DNA of 52,172 bases, from NCBI RefSeq assembly GCF_027622855.1, contig NZ_JAPZVR010000025.1, forward strand, positions 1 through 52,172, written 5' to 3'. This DNA comes from Glycomyces algeriensis. Its GTDB lineage: Bacteria > Actinomycetota > Actinomycetes > Mycobacteriales > Micromonosporaceae. Made by a program: the position numbers and the translations under genes. Below are positions 41,754-49,058 of this stretch, piece by piece (the stretch's first letter is position 1; the number at the start of each line of letters is the position of its first letter). The notes beneath the pieces are model-generated. The model ran no database searches and was not told the DNA's origin. It was given only the letters and a program-made list of their open reading frames with translations.

Positions 41754-43892
41754 GTGTTGAATGGACGCGTGCTGCTCGTCATGTGGCTCCTGATACTGCT
41801 TCCGGCGCTCGCCTACGCCCTCCGCCCCCGCGACGGGGCCGTCCTCGCCCCTGCGCGGCTCGCTGTCGTGCGGGCATCGATCCTGTTGGGGGCGTACGCG
41901 ATCGGCGTCGTGGAGGCCGCCTCCGCCTTCACTGCGCTGACCACCCTGACCGTGCTCATCGCATGGGTCGCGGCCACCGTCGCCGTGGTCGCCGCCGTGC
42001 TCGTGCGCGCTGTTCGGGACGTAACCCCTGATGGCGGCTCCGGCGGGCGCGGCCAGCCCTTCGACGCGCTCCGCGAGGAACTGCGCTCGCGCCGCGGCGC
42101 CACCCGCCGCACCTGGCGGCGCACCAAGTCCGCCGCCGCCGCGGCCCCCGCCTGGCAGTGGGGTCTCGGATGCGTCATCGCGATCCTCGCCATCAGCGTC
42201 GCCGTCCTCGCGATCAGCTCGTCCCCCAACAACTTCGACTCCCAGACCTACCACCTGCCGCGCATCGAGCACTGGATCCAGAACGCCTCGGTCGCCGTCT
42301 ACCCCACGGACATCCACCGGCAGGTCGACATCGGCCCCGGCTCCGAATACCTCCTCACCCACCTGCGGCTCCTCTCAGGCGGGGACGGCGCCTACAACCT
42401 CCTGCAGTTCCTCGCCGCGATCGGCGCGGCCCTCGCCGCCTCCCGGATCGCCGCGCAGCTCGGCGGCGGCCCCGTCGCGCAGCTCGCCACCGTCTTCATC
42501 CTCGCCACCACCCCCGAAGTGCTCCTCCAGGCCTCCAGCACCCAGGTCGACCTCGTCGCCGCCGCCTGGGTCGCGTGCCTCGCCACGATCGTCCTCGACG
42601 AGTTCACCCGGCCCGGCGAGACGCTCCTGTGCACCCCCGCGCCCCGCTCCGACGCGCTCTACCTCGGACTCGCCCTCGGCCTCATCGCCGTCACCAAGAG
42701 CACCGGACTGCTCGCCGCCGCCCCGCTCCTCCTCATCTGGGGCGTCGGCCGGCTCATGCGCGACGGGAGGCGCCGCCGCCCCTGCCTCTGCGGCCGCAGC
42801 CCCCAGCGGTGCTCCCGCGCCGACGCCTCGCGGACCGCCACCGCCCGCACCGGCACCATCGCCGCGTCACTCGCCGTCCTGGCCATCGCCCTGCTCCTGG
42901 TCGGGCCGTTCATGCTGCGCATGCAGCAGGCCTTCGGCCACCCCCTCGGCCCCGAGATCCTGCGCGAATCCATCGGCGTCCAGACCCTCGACCCGCGCCT
43001 GCTCCTCGTCAACGGCCTGCGCATCGCCCAGACCAACCTCGACACGCCCCTCTTCTTCCTCTCGGACGCCTTCGCCGCCGCGATCAACGGCCTCGCGAAC
43101 CTCATGGGCGTCGACCCCAACGACCCCCGGATCACCTTCGGCACCAGCACGTTCCCCGTGCGCGCCTGGTACCCCGACGAGGACCGCGCCGCGTTCCCCA
43201 TCACCGGCCTCGCCGCCCTCGCCGGCCTCGTCTGGTTCGCGGTCAAAGGCCCCGGGCTGCGCCGCGCCTACGCCGCCGCGCTCGCCGTCGCCTTCATCGG
43301 CGTCGTCTGCACCGTCTCCTGGCAGCCCTGGGTGAACCGGCTCGTCATGTTCCTCGTCGTCCTCGGCGCCCCCGCCGCCGGACTCTTCGCCGCCGCCCTC
43401 GTCAAGGGCTTCGCCGCGACCGCCCGCGAACGGGGCCGCCGCCGCGCCGCGTGCGTCCTCGTCACCGTGATCGCCGTCGTCGCCTCCCTCGCCGGCCTCC
43501 TCACCGTCGCCTACGGCTACCCGCGCCGCCTCGCCGGCACCTGGTCCGTCTTCAGCGTCACCGACCTCGAAGAGCGCTTCGTGCGCCGCCAGGAATGGCT
43601 GCCCCAGTACGAGGAGGCCGCCGCCGCGGTCGCCGCCGCCGACCCCGAGCGCGTCGGCATCGTCCAGGGCAACGACTCCTGGGAGTACCCGTGGTGGATC
43701 CTCCTTCCCGAGGACGCCGAGCTCTACGCCCTCCAGTCGATCGTCCCCGGCCAGACCCCGCCCGACCCCGCGTCCATGGACGCCATCGTCTGCGCCGAGG
43801 ACCTCGACGAATGCGCGAACCTCGTCCCCGCAGGCTGGGAGTACCACGAACTCGGCACCGTCGGCTACGCCCTCCCGCCCGCCGGACCGTGA
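41754..43892 (+). CDS. Large polytopic membrane protein, GT-C glycosyltransferase-like
   Basis: 712 residues if GTG 41754 is used; GTG 41769 and ATG 41781 are alternatives, and no ribosome site settles it. About 11-12 hydrophobic segments and a soluble C-terminal part of about 100 residues. After the third helix, SSSPNNFDSQTYHLPRIEHW carries an acidic residue followed by HLPRIEHW, as in ArnT/PMT-like first loops. It probably transfers a sugar from a polyprenyl-phosphate donor made by the adjacent GT2 enzyme. The acceptor is unknown. A second, different GT-C-like protein is encoded at 5590. Confidence 0.75.
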   Translation: MLNGRVLLVMWLLILLPALAYALRPRDGAVLAPARLAVVRASILLGAYAIGVVEAASAFTALTTLTVLIAWVAATVAVVAAVLVRAVRDVTPDGGSGGRGQPFDALREELRSRRGATRRTWRRTKSAAAAAPAWQWGLGCVIAILAISVAVLAISSSPNNFDSQTYHLPRIEHWIQNASVAVYPTDIHRQVDIGPGSEYLLTHLRLLSGGDGAYNLLQFLAAIGAALAASRIAAQLGGGPVAQLATVFILATTPEVLLQASSTQVDLVAAAWVACLATIVLDEFTRPGETLLCTPAPRSDALYLGLALGLIAVTKSTGLLAAAPLLLIWGVGRLMRDGRRRRPCLCGRSPQRCSRADASRTATARTGTIAASLAVLAIALLLVGPFMLRMQQAFGHPLGPEILRESIGVQTLDPRLLLVNGLRIAQTNLDTPLFFLSDAFAAAINGLANLMGVDPNDPRITFGTSTFPVRAWYPDEDRAAFPITGLAALAGLVWFAVKGPGLRRAYAAALAVAFIGVVCTVSWQPWVNRLVMFLVVLGAPAAGLFAAALVKGFAATARERGRRRAACVLVTVIAVVASLAGLLTVAYGYPRRLAGTWSVFSVTDLEERFVRRQEWLPQYEEAAAAVAAADPERVGIVQGNDSWEYPWWILLPEDAELYALQSIVPGQTPPDPASMDAIVCAEDLDECANLVPAGWEYHELGTVGYALPPAGP

Positions 43893-43942
43893 GCCGCGCA
43901 CCCACCCCCCGGGCCAGTGGGTCTGCGCCCAAGGGCCACCTT

Positions 43943-43954
43943 TAACCTGGGCGC
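43943..43954 (+). promoter_or_regulatory. Leaderless -10 element of dcd
   Basis: TAACCT (43943-43948), then GGGCGC and ATG 43955. The same GGGCGC spacer precedes pabC and purB starts in this window. Confidence 0.6.
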
Positions 43955-44530
43955 ATGCTGCTTAGCGACCGCGACATCCTCGATGCCGTCAAGAACGACC
44001 GCCTCGGCATCCAGCCGTTCGAAGACGAACTCGTGCAGCCCTCCAGCATCGACGTCCGCCTCGACCGGCGCTTCCGGGTGTTCAACAACCAGAAGTACAC
44101 CCACATCGACCCCTCCAAGCAGCAGGACGACCTCACCGCCGAGGTCGAGGTCGGCGACGACGAGCCGTTCGTCCTCCACCCCGGCGAGTTCGTGCTCGCC
44201 TCCACCCTCGAGGTCTTCACCCTCCCGAACGACCTCGCCGCGCGCCTCGAAGGCAAGTCCAGCCTCGGCCGCCTCGGCCTGCTCACCCACTCCACCGCCG
44301 GGTTCATCGACCCCGGCTTCTCCGGGCACGTCACCCTCGAGCTCTCCAACGTCGCGAACCTCCCCATCACGCTCTGGCCCGGCATGAAGATCGGCCAGCT
44401 CTGCGTCTTCCGCCTCACCAGCCCCGCCGAGAACCCGTACGGCGCGGGCGCGAACTTCTCCCGCTACCAGGACCAGCGCGGCCCCACCCCGTCGAAGTCG
44501 TGGATGCACTGGCGCACTTGGCCCACGTAG
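43955..44530 (+). CDS. dcd: dCTP deaminase, dUMP-forming type
   Basis: 191 residues, the usual length. MLLSDRDI at the start, [42 protein letters not shown] with the catalytic Glu region, and a C-terminal [13 protein letters not shown] are conserved in actinobacterial Dcd. The HSTAGF segment is the kind found in bifunctional enzymes that convert dCTP directly to dUMP (as in Mycobacterium), but this is family knowledge. It appears monocistronic and leaderless. Confidence 0.95.
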   Translation: MLLSDRDILDAVKNDRLGIQPFEDELVQPSSIDVRLDRRFRVFNNQKYTHIDPSKQQDDLTAEVEVGDDEPFVLHPGEFVLASTLEVFTLPNDLAARLEGKSSLGRLGLLTHSTAGFIDPGFSGHVTLELSNVANLPITLWPGMKIGQLCVFRLTSPAENPYGAGANFSRYQDQRGPTPSKSWMHWRTWPT

Positions 44531-44617
44531 GGCGCGACGTCCCCGATGGCCGTTTCGAGTTGCACAAGTGACGGATGTTTCTCGGCCAAACCGCCCGAAT
44601 AGCGGCGGTAACCGGCT

Positions 44618-44629
44618 TAGCCTGCGGAG
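44618..44629 (+). promoter_or_regulatory. Leaderless -10 element of the MscS-helix gene
   Basis: TAGCCT (44618-44623), six bases (GCGGAG), then ATG 44630. No separate Shine-Dalgarno at a working distance. Confidence 0.55.
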
Positions 44630-45505
44630 ATGGACATCTCGCAGAGCTTCCAGAACATGATGGACAGCGTCGTAGCGTTCCTGCCGCGCGCGCTGGCGTT
44701 CCTGGCGATCCTCATCGTCGGCTGGATCGTCAGCAAGTGGATCGGCAAACTCGTCGGCAAGCTGCTCCACAAGGTCGGCCTCGACAAGGTCGGCGACAAA
44801 TCGGGCCTGCGCCGATTCACCGGCAAATTCGAGCTGAGCGACCTGCTCGGCAAGCTCGTGTACTTCGCGCTGCTGCTGTTCACCCTGCAGCTCGCGTTCG
44901 GCGCGTTCGGGAACAACCCGGTGTCGACCCTGCTCAACCAGCTCGTCGGCTGGCTGCCGCAGCTGTTCATCGCGCTCGTCATCGTCGTGGTGGCGTTCGC
45001 GATCGCCAACGCCGTGTACGGCCTGGTGAGCGGCACGCTCGAAGAGACCAGCTACGGCAGGACGGTGGCGCGGATCTGCCAGGTCGCGATCGTCTTCTTC
45101 GGCGCGGTCGCCGCGTTCGGCCAGGTCGGCATCGCCACCACGGTCACCACGCCGATCATGTGGACCGTGCTCGCGATGGTCGCGGGCGTCGTCATCGTCG
45201 GCGTCGGCGGCGGACTCGTCGGCCCTATGCGCGAGCGCTGGGAGCGGATGCTCCACAGCGCCGAGGACGAGGCCGGGAAGATGAAGACCTCGAACGGGGC
45301 GAGCGGCGACGCGACCTCGTCGATGTCGCAGACCTACAGCTCCGACCGGTACGGGGCCCGCACCGACACCCAGGCCCCGGCGGCGGGCGCGAGGGGCGAG
45401 GCGGGCACCATGGGCGGCGCGATGGCCGAGGGCGCCCGGCCGCGCGGCACGAGCGCCGGCCCGGGCGTCGAGAGCGACCGCCCGATGCCGCCGAACGAGC
45501 CATAG
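44630..45505 (+). CDS. Membrane protein with conserved MscS-type TM helices
   Basis: 291 residues. Four to five hydrophobic segments (about 15-36, 75-94, 104-128, 145-163, 170-197) with Gly- and Ala-rich helices of the TM_helix type found beside small-conductance channels: ALAFLAILIVGWIVSKWIGKLV and LFIALVIVVVAFAIANAVYG are the two repeats. The MscS beta domain is absent. A polar tail of about 90 residues, rich in Ser, Gly, Ala and Met, ends the protein. Role unknown; perhaps a channel-like or osmotic-stress protein. Confidence 0.75.
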   Translation: MDISQSFQNMMDSVVAFLPRALAFLAILIVGWIVSKWIGKLVGKLLHKVGLDKVGDKSGLRRFTGKFELSDLLGKLVYFALLLFTLQLAFGAFGNNPVSTLLNQLVGWLPQLFIALVIVVVAFAIANAVYGLVSGTLEETSYGRTVARICQVAIVFFGAVAAFGQVGIATTVTTPIMWTVLAMVAGVVIVGVGGGLVGPMRERWERMLHSAEDEAGKMKTSNGASGDATSSMSQTYSSDRYGARTDTQAPAAGARGEAGTMGGAMAEGARPRGTSAGPGVESDRPMPPNEP

Positions 45506-45514
45506 GCGAGCGCC

Positions 45515-45542
45515 GCGGGAGGCGATGTGTCCGGTCTCCCGC
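45515..45542 (+). terminator. Possible weak terminator
   Basis: GCGGGAG (45515-45521) and CTCCCGC (45536-45542) can pair around a 14-base loop, ten bases after the membrane-protein stop. The loop is long. Confidence 0.4.
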
Positions 45543-45721
45543 AGCGGTTCACCTAGCGCGGCACGGCGACGAACAGCCACTGCTCGACACTCGGCCGCAC
45601 TCCCGCATTCACCGGCGGGGGTGCGGCCGGCCCGCGTCCGGGGCGATTCACGTCCTGCGCCCTGGCGAAAGTGGGCTTTTGCTCCCTGCTCGGCCGAGTA
45701 CGCACGAGTAGCCTCATCGAG

Positions 45722-46315
45722 GTGGAGATGAATGCCGATAGCCGGGGCGGCTCGAAACGCCGCCGCGAGATCCTCGATGTCGCCGTCAGACTGCTCGCCA
45801 AGCACGGATACCACGGCGTGTCGATGGACGACATCGGCGCGGCCGCCTCCATCACCGGGCCCGCGCTCTACCACCACTTCAAGGGCGGCAAGGAGCAGAT
45901 GCTCGCCGACGCCCTCATCCCGGTCTCGGAGCGGCTCCTCGCGGGCGGGCGGCACTGGGCGTCGCTGCACTCGGAGGACCCGCAGGCTGCGCTCGAGGCG
46001 CTGGTGGACTTCCACCTCGAGGTCGTGATCGACTCGCCGGAGATCGTCATCCTCCACCTGCACGAGCTCGACCGGCTCCCGGAGGAGCCGCGGCGGCAGG
46101 TCCGCAAGCTTCAGCGCGTGTACGTCGAGGAGTGGGTGGGCGTCCTGTGCCGCCTGCGCCCCGGCCTCCAACCCGAGCAGGCCCGCGTCCTCGCGCACGG
46201 CGCCTTCGGCCTCATGAACTCGACCCCGTACCTGTCCCTGGGCGACGAGGTCAGCGCCGACGAGACCGCGGCCCTCCTGCGGGCAGCAGCCCTCAGAGCC
46301 CTCGACCCGGGCTAG
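45722..46315 (+). CDS. TetR-family transcriptional regulator
   Basis: 197 residues from GTG 45722, chosen because TAGCCT (45709-45714) lies seven bases upstream like other leaderless starts here; ATG 45728 is the alternative. The N-terminal HTH is clear: REILDVAVRLLAKHGYHGVSMDDIGAAASITGPALYHHF. The ligand domain has helix pattern and histidines (ILHLHELDRLPEEP) seen in regulators of acyl-CoA or lipid genes. It lies on the same strand as the lyase gene at 46999, but 680 bases away. The last 13 codons (..RAAALRALDPG) are echoed twice downstream. Confidence 0.88.
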   Translation: MEMNADSRGGSKRRREILDVAVRLLAKHGYHGVSMDDIGAAASITGPALYHHFKGGKEQMLADALIPVSERLLAGGRHWASLHSEDPQAALEALVDFHLEVVIDSPEIVILHLHELDRLPEEPRRQVRKLQRVYVEEWVGVLCRLRPGLQPEQARVLAHGAFGLMNSTPYLSLGDEVSADETAALLRAAALRALDPG

Positions 46316-46500
46316 CCGCCTGGTACGCAGCGGTCCGCAGGTTCCCGACCAGCGCAAACCGCCTGCACGCGGCAGCATTGCGGGCCTCGACCCGCCGGTC
46401 GGCCGCTCCGCGATTCCTCGACCCAGGCCAGCCGTACAGACCTCGGCCCGGGCGCCTCGCCCGGCACGCGGCAGCGTCGCGGGTCCTCGACCCGGGCTAG
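46277..46500 (+). repeat. Three degenerate copies of the TetR gene's 3' end
   Basis: The final 39 bases of the TetR gene (46277-46315, encoding LRAAALRALDPG and stop) reappear as 46363-46395 (LHAAALRAS) and 46462-46500 (RHAAASRVLDPG and stop). The 15-base CTCGACCCGGGCTAG is identical at 46301 and 46486. Between them, further CTCGACCC copies lie at 46386 and 46417. This looks like repeated partial duplication of a gene end followed by drift. Confidence 0.7.
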
Positions 46501-46998
46501 CTCGGCGAGCAGCGACCGCTTCGGGGCCCTCCCCCCGCCCCGCCCACCCGCCTCGCCACCACCCGCGATGCGCGCGCCATGGCCCGCGCTCGTTGCCACG
46601 CCGGCGCGCGTCCGCGTCGGGGCAGCGCCGATCCATCTCGGTCGGCATGCTCGCCGCCGGAGACCACCGACCACGAGTACTCGTTGCCGTCTTGCGCATC
46701 GCCGGGGCGATGCCGCATCCGGAAGACGCGGTCTGCCCGCCTGTCGGCTTGGTCGAGGTCGCTCGACCGAGCCGGAGCGATCGCAAGGATCAGGCGCGCT
46801 TCTAGCGCCCGCGCTGCGGGCGTCGAGTTCCCCGTCCGGTTGCGCCGGCCGTTGCGCAGCGCTCGGCCGCTTCCGGTCTCTATTCGTCGTTGGTCGTGAA
46901 GGCGACTCCTTTCCTGTCGGCGTCCGTCCCGTATTTCGGGATCGGGGGCTAGCATGGGCTGGTGGGCCGCAATGGGTCGCGGCCGCGGGGAGGCGGAC
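46501..46998. other. Intergenic region upstream of the lyase gene
   Basis: About 500 bases without a supported gene. A minus-strand stretch around 46650-46800 is open (…RVFRMRHRPGDAQDGNEYSWSVVSGGE…), but it has no ribosome site or recognised domain. An AAAGGAG on the minus strand near 46907 precedes only a short frame. The lyase promoter should be in the last 150 bases; no clear hexamers were found. Confidence 0.5.
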
Positions 46999-47949
46999 AT
47001 GCACCAGCCGGATCGGGTCTCACTGCGCGAGGTCGCTCCTCGCGACGGCCTGCAGAACGAACCCCCTGTGCCGACCGCGGACAAGATCCGGCTCATCGAC
47101 GCGCTTTCGCGCACCGGGCTCTCGCGCATCGAGGCCGTGAGCTTCGTCAGCCCGAAGGCCGTGCCGCAGATGGCCGACGCCGCCGAAGTGTGGGCGGCCG
47201 TCGAGAAGCACTCCGGCATCCGTTACAGCGCCCTCGCCCCGAACACCCGAGGTGTGCAGCGGGCCCTCGACGCCGGGTTCACCGCCGTCGAGCTGGTCGT
47301 CTCGGCCTCGGAGACCCACAACCGCGCCAACATCGGGCGCAGTGTCGCCGAGTCGCTCGCCGAACTGCCCGACATCTGCGCCCAGGCGCGCGAGCGCCTG
47401 GCCTCGGTCGAGGTCATCATCGCCACGAGCTTCGGCTGCCCCTTCGAGGGCGACATCGCGCCCGCGAAGGTCGCCCGGATCGTGGAGGCGGCCGAGGCCG
47501 CGGGCGCCGGTCGAGTCGCCTTCGGCGACACCACCGGCATGGGGACCCCTCGCCGCGTCACGGACCTGCTCGACGCCATCGACACCGATCTGCCGATGCT
47601 CATGCACTTCCACGACACCCGCGGGACCGCCCTGGCCAACCTCCTCACTGCGCTCGATCGCGGCGTCGTGGAGTTCGACGCCAGTGTCGGCGGGATCGGC
47701 GGCTGCCCGTTCGCTCCGGGCGCCTCCGGCAATGTGGCGACCGAGGAAGTGGTCCACATGCTCCACGACATGGGTGTGGAGACCGGTGTGGACCTCGAAG
47801 CCCTCATCCGCACTGCCGAACTCGCCCAGGAGATCGTGGGCCGTCCGCTCGAATCCGGCGTCCTTCGCGCCGGGCCCCGTTCGACGAAACATGCGAGTCG
47901 AAACTCGACTCAGGACGAGTCTGACGCGGGAAACCTGAAGCCAGGCTGA
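46999..47949 (+). CDS. Hydroxymethylglutaryl-CoA lyase family protein
   Basis: 316 residues from ATG 46999, with GGGGAGG five bases upstream; an earlier in-frame ATG (46954) lacks this. DRE-TIM metallolyase: LREVAPRDGLQNEP with the DRE-like Arg-Asp pair, AVSFVSPKAVPQMAD, LMHFHDTRGTALAN with two metal-binding histidines, and GIGGCPFAPGASGNVATEE with the active-site cysteine. It should split HMG-CoA to acetoacetate and acetyl-CoA, as in leucine degradation. No other leucine-pathway gene is adjacent. The extreme C-terminus (about 25 residues) is polar and unlike the family. Confidence 0.88.
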   Translation: MHQPDRVSLREVAPRDGLQNEPPVPTADKIRLIDALSRTGLSRIEAVSFVSPKAVPQMADAAEVWAAVEKHSGIRYSALAPNTRGVQRALDAGFTAVELVVSASETHNRANIGRSVAESLAELPDICAQARERLASVEVIIATSFGCPFEGDIAPAKVARIVEAAEAAGAGRVAFGDTTGMGTPRRVTDLLDAIDTDLPMLMHFHDTRGTALANLLTALDRGVVEFDASVGGIGGCPFAPGASGNVATEEVVHMLHDMGVETGVDLEALIRTAELAQEIVGRPLESGVLRAGPRSTKHASRNSTQDESDAGNLKPG

Positions 47950-47971
47950 AGGCGGCTGAAGCCGTCTTCAG
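47946..47971 (+). terminator. Hairpin starting at the lyase stop codon
   Basis: CTGAAG (47946-47951) and CGGC pair with GCCG and CTTCAG (47966-47971) through one G-T pair, loop TGAA. The stop codon is inside the stem. Confidence 0.6.
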
Positions 47972-48080
47972 GAAGCAGGGAGCTGGATGGCCGGCCTGGT
48001 CGAAGCGGCATGCCCTGAGACGCACCGAACTGGGTCGGCACTGATCGGCAGCGCGGCCGGGAACCGCAGGCGGACATGGT

Positions 48081-48116
48081 GAAGGCCCCGGGGTCTCGAA
48101 CCTCCCCAGGGCCTTC
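48081..48116 (+). terminator. Bidirectional terminator between convergent genes
   Basis: GAAGGCCC (48081-48088) pairs with GGGCCTTC (48109-48116), and GGGG (48090-48093) with CCCC (48104-48107), with one mismatch; the T-rich flank is TTCTTCC. Confidence 0.8.
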
Positions 48117-48221
48117 TTCCGGACACCGCCACAGGACGGCCGGTGCCCGCGTGCCGGGTAAAACCTCCGAATACCCGGACGACCTCATCGTGACATCGAA
48201 ACCCCAGAGTGCCCATGGAAC

Positions 48222-48857
48222 TCAGACGAATCTCACGTCACATTTCCTTAACGCGGCGTCATCATCCGGGACATATTCCGCGAATTTCCACGCCGCCAGC
48301 ACCGCCGCGACCACCACGAGGCCGAACACGCCCCGCCAGCCGTACAACGGCACCGCGAACAGCGACCCCACCCCCGCCGCGATCCCGGCCAGGAGCGCCC
48401 CGGCGGAGAGCGCGACCGAGCCCGAGCCGTCCCCGACCTCAGCGGCCGACACCACCCGCCCCGCCAGCGCGATCGTCTTCCCAGCGGCGATGCCGAAGAC
48501 CCCGGCCGCGACCACGGCGAAGCCGAACGTCGGCGCGAGCGCCAGTGCGAGCGCGCCGAGTGCCAACGCGCCCAAGGCGATCGCCCCGGTGTAGCGGGCG
48601 TGTCCGAGGGCGCCGGTGCGGCGTGTCGCGTTCGCCGCCACGACCAGTCCGATCGCGAAGGCGCCGAGCGGCCACAGCCGGGTCCCCGGCGAAGCGTCAA
48701 GGCCGGCGGCGATGTCGGTGACCAGGAACGCGGTCACCGCGGCGGCAGCGAAGGCCACGGCCTGCGCGTAAGCCGCCCACAGCGCCGGCGCCCAGCGGAG
48801 CGTGCGCCGGGCGGGCGCTGCGTCCCTTGGGATCTGGGTCTCTGTCGGTGCGGTCAT
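48222..48857 (-). CDS. Small multi-helix membrane protein
   Basis: 211 residues from ATG 48857. After a polar N-terminus (1-20), about six hydrophobic, Ala/Gly/Val-rich segments fill the protein; the last 20 residues are polar and acidic. The pattern resembles half of an MFS transporter or a two-repeat integral membrane protein, but no family motif is clear. TAGCGT lies seven bases before the ATG, so the mRNA may be leaderless. It is divergent from the LAL regulator gene, with 201 bases between, and could be its target. Confidence 0.6.
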   Translation of the reverse strand: MTAPTETQIPRDAAPARRTLRWAPALWAAYAQAVAFAAAAVTAFLVTDIAAGLDASPGTRLWPLGAFAIGLVVAANATRRTGALGHARYTGAIALGALALGALALALAPTFGFAVVAAGVFGIAAGKTIALAGRVVSAAEVGDGSGSVALSAGALLAGIAAGVGSLFAVPLYGWRGVFGLVVVAAVLAAWKFAEYVPDDDAALRKCDVRFV

Positions 48858-49058
48858 GCCATTGACGCTAGGCGCGGAAGGGCGCGCGCGCCCCGGTCGG
48901 ACGACTGGGCTCGGCGACTGGGAGCGGATCCCGGTCGGCGCGGGCGTTCGACCTGGTGGCGGGCGCCCCAGTCGACCCCAGTCGAATGACAGATGCGAGT
49001 CGGCGGTGCCCGTGGCTACGCTGGGGGAGTCCCCGGTCGTCCTGAGGATGGAGCCGCC

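Noticed and set aside
46132..46500. Plus-strand frame ending RHAAASRVLDPG as a separate gene
   Set aside because: Its first half lies out of frame inside the TetR gene; the ending is explained by the repeated TetR 3' end.
43865..46786. A minus-strand open frame of 973 codons opposite dcd, the MscS-helix gene and TetR
   Set aside because: It covers three genes with clear motifs on the plus strand and has no motif of its own.
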